From Beta vulgaris subsp. vulgaris (lineage: Eukaryota; Streptophyta; Magnoliopsida; Caryophyllales; Amaranthaceae): DNA of 64,000 nt. Each line of letters begins with the position of its first letter. Positions within the stretch are counted from its first letter, which is position 1. Both the position numbers and the translations under genes were made by a program. This document shows positions 56,811 to 64,000 of this stretch, piece after piece. Below the pieces are notes generated by a model. That model was not told the origin of the DNA, did not search any database, and saw nothing but the letters and a program-made list of their open reading frames with translations. The stretch is taken from positions 47,532,027 through 47,596,026 of the forward strand of contig NC_079205.1 in assembly GCF_026745355.1 (NCBI RefSeq), written 5' to 3'.

Positions 56811-58080
56811 GGGTGCGTTCTGTTCAACTTAAAAAATTAAGTTTCAGGTCCAATAAGTTCAGATAAGTTCAGATAAGTTGTAATAAGGTCTAATAAGGGC
56901 AATAAGTTCCAATAAGGTCTAATAAGGTTCAATAAGTTCCAATCAGGTGCAATAAGTTCCAATCAGGTGCAATAAGTTCCAATCAGGTCTAATAAGGTCC
57001 AATAAGTTCCAATCAGGTCTAATAAGGTCCAAATAGTCAATGTTTAATAAACATTTGTATTATTGTTCATTATTTTGTTATTCATAATTTCATATCACTA
57101 TTAGCTGATTATGTTATTATTAGAATTTTAATTAAAGTACCACAATGATTATATAGTATTATACTTGTATTAGTGTCTATTATTTATTATTTATTTGTAT
57201 TATGTCTATTATTTTATTATTTATTTATATTATGTCTATTATTTTATTATTCATATTACTATTAACTGATTATGTTATTATTAGAATTTTTTTTATTAAA
57301 GTACCACAATGTATAGTATTATACTTGTATTATTGTCTATTATTTGATTATTCATATTGCTATTATATAATATTATAATCATGGTCAAATAATTAAGGTT
57401 AACAATAATAATAATAATTATAATTACAATATTTTGCAATTCGTCTTTAAATAACTAGAGATAACATGTTTTCGTTACTAATAACAATGAAAGATATAAA
57501 ATTTTGATTTTATACTAGTGTTTTATAAAACCAAAACAAGACTATTAGATATATTAGAGGTGAAAGTTATGTATAGGCAAATATATAAATAGTATATTTT
57601 TTTGTTAAATAATTAACATAACATAAGAGATAATTAATAATCATTATTTTTTAAAGGACGAATTATAATAATTATTACTCCATAAAAAATTTTGAGGGGT
57701 AGTATTTACGTTAGTGGTAATATTTATCTATCTCAATAAGGTCAATAGTTTATAGGTCTAATAAGGTCAAATAAGTTTCAATCAGGTCCAATAAGGTCTA
57801 ATAAGTTTCAATCAGGTCCAATAAGGTCTAATAAGTTTCAATAAGGTCCAATAAGGTCTAATAAGTTTCAATCAGGGCCAATAAGGTCTAATAAGTTTCA
57901 ATAAGGTCAATAAGTTCCAATAAAGTCCAATAAGTTCCAATCAAGTCCAATCAGGTCCAATAAGTTGAATCAGGTCCAATCAGGTTTAATAAGTTCCAAT
58001 AAGTTCAGTTCAGGTTCAATAAGTTCAGTTCAGATAAGTTCCAATAAGTTCAGGTCCAATAAGTTGAATAGAACGCACCC
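56811..58080. mobile_element. Tourist/PIF-Harbinger-like element full of short tandem repeats
   Basis: The left end GGGTGCGTTCTGTTCAACTT is inverted at the right end (AAGTTGAATAGAACGCACCC). The trinucleotide TTA flanks both sides (56808-56810 and 58081-58083), typical of PIF/Harbinger. Subterminal arrays of AATAAGTTCCAATCAGGTCC-type units occupy about 56850-57030 and 57740-58060. The centre is AT-rich. No transposase or DNA-binding ORF is visible. Confidence 0.85.
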
Positions 58081-58152
58081 TTAATGCGAAGACTAGGATT
58101 GCAGCAACTGCAAATATATCATTTTGTATGCAATTAATATTAGGGCTGGCAA

Positions 58153-60190
58153 GACAAAGATTATGTGCTCCTGTTTCTATTCTTGAAATTGATAAGGCTT
58201 TATTTAGCATTGATGGTAACAAAGCCCCTGGGCTTGATGGGTTTAATGGGAATTTTTTTAAAGAAACTTGGCATTATATTAAACCTGACATCTACGCTGC
58301 TGTCTTAAATTTTTTTGAAACAGGCCATATGGAAGACAAAGTGAACATAGCTTCTATAACTTTGGTGCCTAAAGTCTCTAATCCTACTCATGCTAGTGAT
58401 TTTAGACCCATTGCTTGTTGCACTATGATTTATAAAATTATTGCTAAAGTTCTGACTCATAGGTTGCATGATGTTATTGGTAGTATTGTTGATACTGCTC
58501 AGGCAGGCTTCATTCCAGGAAGGAGCATTACTGATAATATTCTTCTTGCTACTGACCTCATCAAAGGTTATACTAGGAAAGGTATTTCTCCTAGATGCAC
58601 AGTAAAGGCAGACCTTAAAAAAGCTTATGACTCCATTGAGTGGCATTTCCTTCACAGTATGCTTATTGAATTAGGATTCCCTCAGACTTTTACTCAATGG
58701 ATTATGGCCTGTGTTACTACAGTTTCATATTCTGTGTTACTTAATGGTAAACCTTGTCCTCCCTTTCATGCAAAAAAAGGTCTAAGACAGGGAGATCCTC
58801 TCTCTCCCTTCTTGTTTGCTATTGGTATGGAATACTTATCTAGATGTCTTAGTACCTTGAAAGAGAATCATAAGTTTCACTTTCATCCTAAATGCTCTAG
58901 ATTTGCTATTACTCATATGATGTTTGCTGACGATTTGTTGATGTTTTGTAGAGGGACTTGACTCTATAACTGAATTAATGAATGCTTTCAATAAGTTCTC
59001 AAAAGCTTCAGGTCTTGAGGCTAATCTGCGAAAAGCAATATCTACATTGGGGAGTTAGGAATGACACTATAAAGAAATTGAAGAGGTTGTGAGATCCCTA
59101 AAGGGAATTTCCCTTCAGATACCTTGGTGTCCCCTTATCCACAAAGAAGCTTTCTTATGTTACTTGTAAACCATTGTTGAGAAAATCATGGCAGAACTAA
59201 AGTTGGGCTGCTAAACTTCTATCTTATGCGGCAGAGCTCAATTGGTGCAATCTGTTTATTAAGTATGCAGGTGTACTGGTGTCAAATTTTCCTTCTTCCT
59301 AAGAAGATTATAAAAGAAATTCAAAGCCATTGCAGATCCTTTCTTTGGACAGGTAAAGACTCTCTTTCAAGGAAGACTCTAGTTTCATGGGAACAAACAT
59401 GCTTCCCTAAAACTGGAGGAGGTCTAAACTTCATCAACCTAGAGAACTGGAACAAAGCAGCCATAGCTAAACAATTTTGGGCTATAGCTTTAAAGCAGGA
59501 CAAGCTATGGATCCAATGGATTCACTCTTATTATATCAAGAGTAACAATGTTTGGAACATGAGAATCCATGTTGGTATGTCTTGGGTTCTAAAAAAAAAA
59601 TCATGAGTTGCAGATCTTACTTTGATGATGGTACTAAACTTCATGATTATGAACACAATGGGAAGTTCTCTATTAGCAAATTCTATAAAGCTCTTAGAGA
59701 ACCTATTGCCCAAGTAAGGTGGAAGAGGCTACTATGCAACAACAAGGCTTCTCCAAGAAGCTTATTTATCACTTGGTTGGCTGTACTAGGCAGACTTGCT
59801 ACCAAAAGTAGACTTGCCCAATGGAATATGATCAGTGATACCACTTGTGTTCTATGTAATGATGCAGAAGAAGATATTCAACATCTATTTTTCAACTGTC
59901 CCTTCTCTACTGATATATGGATGAAATGTTTGAATCTCTTAGGTATAGGTAGAAGACCTATGGCTTTCCTAGACGAAATCTCTACAGCAGCTATTAAGTG
60001 CAGAAAGAAGAACAATAAGAACCAGTTATATGGCATGCTGTTTGCAGAAGCAATCTACAACATTTGGATTCAAAGGAACCATCCAGTGTTTGAAGGCAAT
60101 CACAAGTTACCTGATCAGACAATGGACTTAATTTTATTCAATGTAGCTTGTAGAATTCCAGATTCCATGAAAGTTCAACTATGTAGATAA
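58153..60190 (+). pseudogene. LINE ORF2 reverse transcriptase and zf-RVT
   Basis: The first 800 bp read open through nearly the whole reverse transcriptase: GNKAPGLDGFNGNFFK, DFRPIACCTMIYKIIAKVL, AGFIPGRSITDNILLA, KADLKKAYDSIEW (catalytic D), KKGLRQGDPLSPFLF and the catalytic FADDLLMF (58921-58944), all intact. A stop or frameshift follows near 58960. The thumb and connection region (59040-59225) is broken. CRSFLWTGKDSLSRKTLVSW and KTGGGLNFINLENWNKA follow, then the zf-RVT domain (KASPRSLFITWLAVLGRL, DTTCVLCNDAEEDIQHLFF) and FAEAIYNIWIQRNH up to a stop at 60188-60190. It is the youngest-looking LINE here but still dead. Confidence 0.92.
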
Positions 60191-60386
60191 TCTGTTGCTT
60201 TTTTTACTAGGCTGTTAACTAGGTTTAGTCGTGCCTTCAGGGTAGCACATGAAGGGTCTACCTTACAACCCTTCCTAGAAGGTGGGTCAGGTTGGATACT
60301 GATGCTTTTATGCTCTGAAGTTGGAGAATTGGTGTTTGTACTACCCTATTTTTTTGGTTATCAATAACAATTTTGAATTTCCAAAA
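58153..60386 (+). mobile_element. LINE (L1 clade), 5'-truncated, plus strand
   Basis: Flanked by a 17-bp target duplication AATATTAGGGCTGGCAA (58136-58152 and 60387-60403) with a very short A-tail. It begins part-way into ORF2, 5'-truncated as most LINE copies are. Confidence 0.94.
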
Positions 60387-60946
60387 AATATTAGGGCTGG
60401 CAAAAGCCGACCCAATCCGATAATCCAACCCGACCCTAACTCGAAATAAGCGGGTTTGGGTTTGGATTTTTAATCTATTTAAGTTAATAGGTTGACATGA
60501 TTAACCCATTTAATAAAAGGGTTAGATTCAAGTTGACATTTTCGACCTGAAAATGAACTACTTTGACCTTATTAACTTAAAGATATAGAAAATTCTCGAA
60601 AAAATATATTGATAAATCTAAAATTTGGTTTAAAAAAAAGTAAAATATTGCTAAAATGGGTAATAATCATTCCAAGAAACTCTAACACATGCATATTCTC
60701 AATAGTGAACTTGCTCATTAAGATTTTTAAGAATATAATTGTTTGTCAATATAATAATAATTATAGTTAAATGGGACAAACGGATTATATGAATAACCAG
60801 TTTATTAAATGAGTCGGGTCAGGGATGAGTTTTTCGACCTATTTATTAAATGGGATAGGTTTGAATTAAGGGATTTCTGACCCATTTATTATCGACCCGA
60901 GCACGAACCTGACCCAACCGACCTAATTGGCAACCCTAATTAATAT

Positions 60947-61550
60947 CTTAAATTCAGCTTTATTACTCATTAATAATTAGTGTTATTAAGATTATAAACA
61001 TCTGTTACACTACAATTTCATTAGGGCATTAGGTGGCTTGAGATCTTATACCACACAATTATAAATATAGATTTATGATAATTGATAATTATTGTCCACT
61101 TGCTTTCTCAATTTTCTAGAAGGGATAGTATATTGTTAAAATATATGAAAATAAATCGGTAGCAATTATCTCACTTAGTGACGATACAAATTTCTTGCAA
61201 TTGGAGAAAAATAGAGTGATTTTTGAGATTCATTTTTAGAATATCTTGGATTTTTAAAAAGGATTTAGTTGTACGTGTATGATTAACAATAATTTTCGAA
61301 GATAATCTTTGAAACAAAATTTTAAAAAAAATCAAAGAAATTAAAATGAGAGAGGAAGCATAGTGTTGATATTTTTGACCAAGACATACATTTTGGCCAT
61401 CTAATCGCCACATTTCAACACTAACATAATGATACTAGGACAATAGCAGTGAGCTAGTGGATGTACTATAAGGTAGAATTTTCAAACGCAACTACTACAA
61501 GTTTCCAACTACTAGGACATTCACATAAATCTTATAACAAATTCATTATC
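60947..61550 (+). promoter_or_regulatory. PR-4 upstream region
   Basis: AT-rich sequence between the hAT element and the PR-4 gene. A W-box-like TTGACC is at 61375-61380, the type of site bound by WRKY factors in defence promoters, although one copy may be chance. A TATA-like ATAAATAGG follows at 61551. Confidence 0.35.
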
Positions 61551-61559
61551 ATAAATAGG
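61551..61559 (+). promoter_or_regulatory. Possible TATA box of PR-4
   Basis: ATAAATAGG lies 78 bp upstream of the ATG at 61629, giving a short 5' UTR of about 45-50 nt if transcription starts 30 bp downstream. Confidence 0.45.
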
Positions 61560-61628
61560 CAACAGTCTCTAGCAGAGTAATCAACCAAATTAAATCTTGA
61601 AAAATAGTTGGAAAATTACTTAAGAAAT

Positions 61629-62339
61629 ATGGAGAAAAACAGTCTTTTGGTGATGGTTTTGGTGTGCCTTGCACTAGCAGTTGGCACTGCAGCACAGAGT
61701 GCAAATAATGTGAGAGCAACATACCATATCTATAATCCACAAAATTTTGGGTGGAATTATTTCACAGCAAGTGTATATTGCTCAACATATGATGGCAACA
61801 AGCCTTTGGCTTTTCGCAAAAAGTATGGTTGGACTGCCTTTTGTGGCCCTGTTGGTCCTCGTGGCCAAGAATCTTGTGGCAAGTGTCTCAGGGTAAGCAT
61901 TTTCTATTCTCAATCTTTATCTAGTGACTTAGAGTAATTTCTAAAAAGTTGGGAGGTTATTCTACTTAATAATAAGAATGGCATTCTTTGACGTGGTTCC
62001 ATATGTGACTTGGTATAGGGCACATTTTGGACATTTAGGTCTATATTCTTAAAGAAGAAATTGTCAATATAAATTTCTAAGTTTGGGTCATCTTTCCATA
62101 TTAATTCCAAGTTTTGATTATCTTTAAACAATCCCAAGTTTGTTAATAGTCTTAAAACGTGCTTGTGCGTGCAGGTAACAAACATAGCTACAGGAGCTCA
62201 AACAACTGTGAGAATAGTTGATCAATGCAGCAATGGAGGGTTAGACCTGGATGTCAACGTATTTAACCAAATTGACACCAATGGTCAAGGTCATGCTCAA
62301 GGTCACCTTCGAGTCAATTACCAATTTATTAACTGCTAA
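61629..62339 (+). CDS. Pathogenesis-related protein 4 (barwin domain, class II)
   Basis: Exons 61629-61892 and 62175-62339 (GT-AG intron, phase 0) encode 142 aa. Residues 1-22 form a signal peptide with a hydrophobic core ([14 protein letters not shown]), cleaved near TAA/QSAN, so the protein is secreted. The remainder is a single barwin domain: [14 protein letters not shown], then [49 protein letters not shown], and [12 protein letters not shown]. All six barwin cysteines are present (C51, C72, C83, C86, C106, C142; three disulfides). There is no hevein-type chitin-binding domain, which makes it class II. PR-4 proteins bind carbohydrate, and some have RNase or antifungal activity; H33 and H132 are the expected conserved histidines. 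An in-frame upstream TTG is not a plausible start. It appears intact. Confidence 0.97.
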
Positions 62340-62468
62340 ACCAACTAGCTGAAATAATCAATAACTTATAGCCAATGAGCCTATGCTGTTTTTCTTATGT
62401 TTTAGATAAATAAGTCACTGGTTGTTGAGGGTTTACTTTGTGAACTTGCTCCAGTAGTCCAATATATG

Positions 62469-62474
62469 AATAAA
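62469..62474 (+). terminator. Polyadenylation signal AATAAA of PR-4
   Basis: A perfect AATAAA 130 bp after the stop codon, followed by T-rich sequence from about 62487. Confidence 0.65.
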
Positions 62475-63055
62475 GACCATTTATTGGTCTGTTGTCTAAT
62501 TTTATTGTACTTTTTTTGTCTCAATTGCTAGACTTTTATTTTACTCTTTTTCCTATTGTTTGAATTGAGCCGAAAGATGTTGTCAAATTATTCTATCCCT
62601 CTTCTATTTATGACCCGGATAGGCTCAGTATAGTTCTTATTCATGGTAAAAAGTAACATTAGGTTGGAAATGGTTGATGATCAACCAATATATACCTTTC
62701 TTCGTTTATGCAGTAAAAGACTGAAAATCAGTATACGGAGAAACTTGACCACCTACAAAGCTACATACTACTATTAGATCAAACATAATGTTTTGACTAC
62801 CAAGTTAACAATGCAGACCCAAAAGAAAGGCACAATTACTTAGTAACATCCCATTAGCCAAGAGTAACTATACTAATACACTATATACTAAAATACATAA
62901 TTAGTCATTAAGTTAACTTTTCCCTGATCCTAAACATGTTTAAATTGTCAGGTAATTGGTTTGGAACTCTAACTAGATTAACCTGGTAGGAAATTGATCT
63001 AATTTTTCTATTATTAAATATGTTAGTTCACATTGTCCATTTCCATTTTGTTTTT
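62475..63055. other. AT-rich intergenic sequence
   Basis: No gene or complete mobile element seen. Confidence 0.4.
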
Positions 63056-63262
63056 TGTTTTTTAAGATATTATATAGTCAGATGATATTTCTTGTACAAT
63101 AAGCTTATTCAAATCATATCAAATTTCAAAACTAACAACAGAGATCTAGGGATTACTAGTTTTTTAAGATATTATATAGTCAGATGATATATCTTGTACA
63201 ATAAACTTATTTAAATCATATCAAATTTCAAAACTAATAATAATAGAGATTTAGGGATTACT
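63056..63262 (+). repeat. Tandem duplication of about 103 bp
   Basis: Two adjacent copies of a unit starting TTTTTTAAGATATTATATAG (63059 and about 63161), each containing CAGATGATAT, CTTGTACAATAA, AAATCATATCAAATTTCAAA and AGGGATTACTA. They differ by a few substitutions and a 3-bp AAT insertion. Confidence 0.88.
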
Positions 63263-63503
63263 AATGTGGTTTCCATATTTTGATAATTTTTTGAAAGTTG
63301 AACATAAAAAATGATCATAAGAAACAAGCCCTTGTTTAGTTAACATAAATTATCTAAATAACTACATTGAAAATAAGATTTGCCTTTTGAAGGAAAAAAA
63401 GAATTTTAAATAATAATAATACAATATTAGAAAAAACGAACATAAGTACATAACTCGAGTACTACCTAATAATGTTACACAAATACACAATAATACTCAA
63501 ACC

Positions 63504-63893
63504 TTAATGTGTTGATCCTTCTATTTTTCTGTTTTGATTGTTAGATAAATCAACCCCTTCCATATTAGTTGTCGATGGGTTTCCATGATGGATTTTTATA
63601 CCTCTAGTATCACGCTTAACCACGGATAACCTTACCAACTTTTTCAACTTGTTTATAGCAGTAACAGAACACCCACCATATTTAGCGACCAACTTGATTG
63701 AAAATTCCCATGTAAGAAGGAAGGTAAGGAAGGAGAGTCCACATACTAAGATAGCCAACCACAAACACTTTTTTACAGTAATCACAAACACCCCCAGTGT
63801 CAATGCCAATAGGGTGAGGTATAATGCGAACTGAAGAAGGATTATAGAGATATCCAATACCATTAGAGAGCCGTGAATTTTGCCAATACCCAT
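63504..63893 (-). CDS. Possible small membrane protein, or last exon of one (partial)
   Basis: A 129-aa minus-strand frame with two strongly hydrophobic segments (about residues 12-36, ISIILLQFALYLTLLALTLG, and 42-62, CLWLAILVCGLSFLTFLLTW), then the basic stretch KLVAKYGGCSVTAINKLKKL and a polar tail ending at 63504. The composition looks like a real transmembrane protein. I do not recognise the family. An in-frame stop lies just upstream of the ATG, so either this is the true start or an upstream exon lies beyond the window. An overlapping frame (63682-63999) is also open to the window edge and is the main alternative. Confidence 0.4.
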   Translation of the reverse strand: MGIGKIHGSLMVLDISIILLQFALYLTLLALTLGVFVITVKKCLWLAILVCGLSFLTFLLTWEFSIKLVAKYGGCSVTAINKLKKLVRLSVVKRDTRGIKIHHGNPSTTNMEGVDLSNNQNRKIEGSTH

Positions 63894-64000
63894 TACTCAA
63901 AGGAGTAAGAAAAGGCAATGCATAGAACAACACATTGCAATGGTGTTGGCCACGACAAAAATTGTAAATGCGGGGTTTATCAAGAGAACGGGAGACCATC

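Larger units (their letters stand above)
58141..60938. mobile_element. Non-autonomous hAT element interrupted by a LINE
   Basis: Left end TAGGGCTGGCAA (58141-58152), right end TTGGCAACCCTA at 60938, perfect 8-bp duplication ATTAATAT (58133-58140 and 60939-60946). The LINE at 58153-60386 splits it 12 bp from its left end. The hAT body resumes at about 60404 with the GACCC-rich subterminal repeats typical of this group. Without the LINE and its duplication the element is about 550 bp. Confidence 0.93.

Noticed and set aside
61608..61628. Upstream TTG start for PR-4
   Set aside because: Plant translation starts at AUG; the ATG at 61629 directly precedes a normal signal peptide.

Overview
This is plant nuclear DNA, almost certainly from a eudicot. 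It is AT-rich, with spliceosomal GT-AG introns, an Aux/IAA gene, a PR-4 (barwin) gene and dense plant-type transposable elements (TEs). I cannot name the species from sequence alone. Only two host genes are convincing and both are intron-bearing: an Aux/IAA auxin co-repressor near the left end (3516-8000, five exons, 292 aa) and a secreted class II PR-4 protein near the right end (61629-62339, two exons, 142 aa). A small two-helix membrane-protein ORF lies at the right edge (63504-63893, minus). About 50 kb between them is nested transposable-element sequence.

Layout. 1-10 kb: a hAT element, mariner/Stowaway-like MITEs (two inside the 3 kb first intron of Aux/IAA), a long-TIR MULE-type MITE and a possible Helitron. 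10.2-33.1 kb: a degenerate LTR-retroelement block with three related LTRs (A 10188-11152, B 18951-19930, C 31812-33138) arranged in tandem. It has absorbed an 18S rRNA fragment, a truncated LINE, three CACTA elements and one full-length LINE (about 22368-31647, minus strand, 13-bp target duplication). That LINE is itself split by a CACTA element and by a chromovirus-like gypsy fragment carrying its own MITE and an unidentified gene-like fragment. 33-37 kb: MITEs and a SINE in intergenic sequence. 37.8-49.4 kb: a Tat-lineage gypsy retroelement with a decayed pol on the minus strand (45330-49380) and, convergent to it, an intron-containing plus-strand extra ORF (37975-44626). That ORF is split by an internally deleted Copia element (38491-43230). 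49.4-61 kb: a polyadenylated retrosequence, a Pack-MULE carrying a GRF zinc-finger fragment, SINE-like sequences, three hAT-type elements with 8-bp target duplications, a Tourist-like element full of short tandem repeats, and a 5'-truncated LINE inserted within the first 12 bp of a hAT element.

Most element boundaries rest on target-site duplications plus terminal repeats read directly from the sequence, so the relative order of insertions can be inferred. The host genes do not form a pathway. Aux/IAA is a nuclear repressor of auxin-response transcription, and PR-4 is a secreted defence protein. The TE coding regions carry frameshifts and stops and are probably all inactive. I see no clearly new enzymatic system. 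The most unusual items are the intron-bearing antisense ORF of the Tat element, the Pack-MULE with its captured GRF domain, the unidentified gene-like fragment at 28.0-28.6 kb, and the depth of datable nesting.
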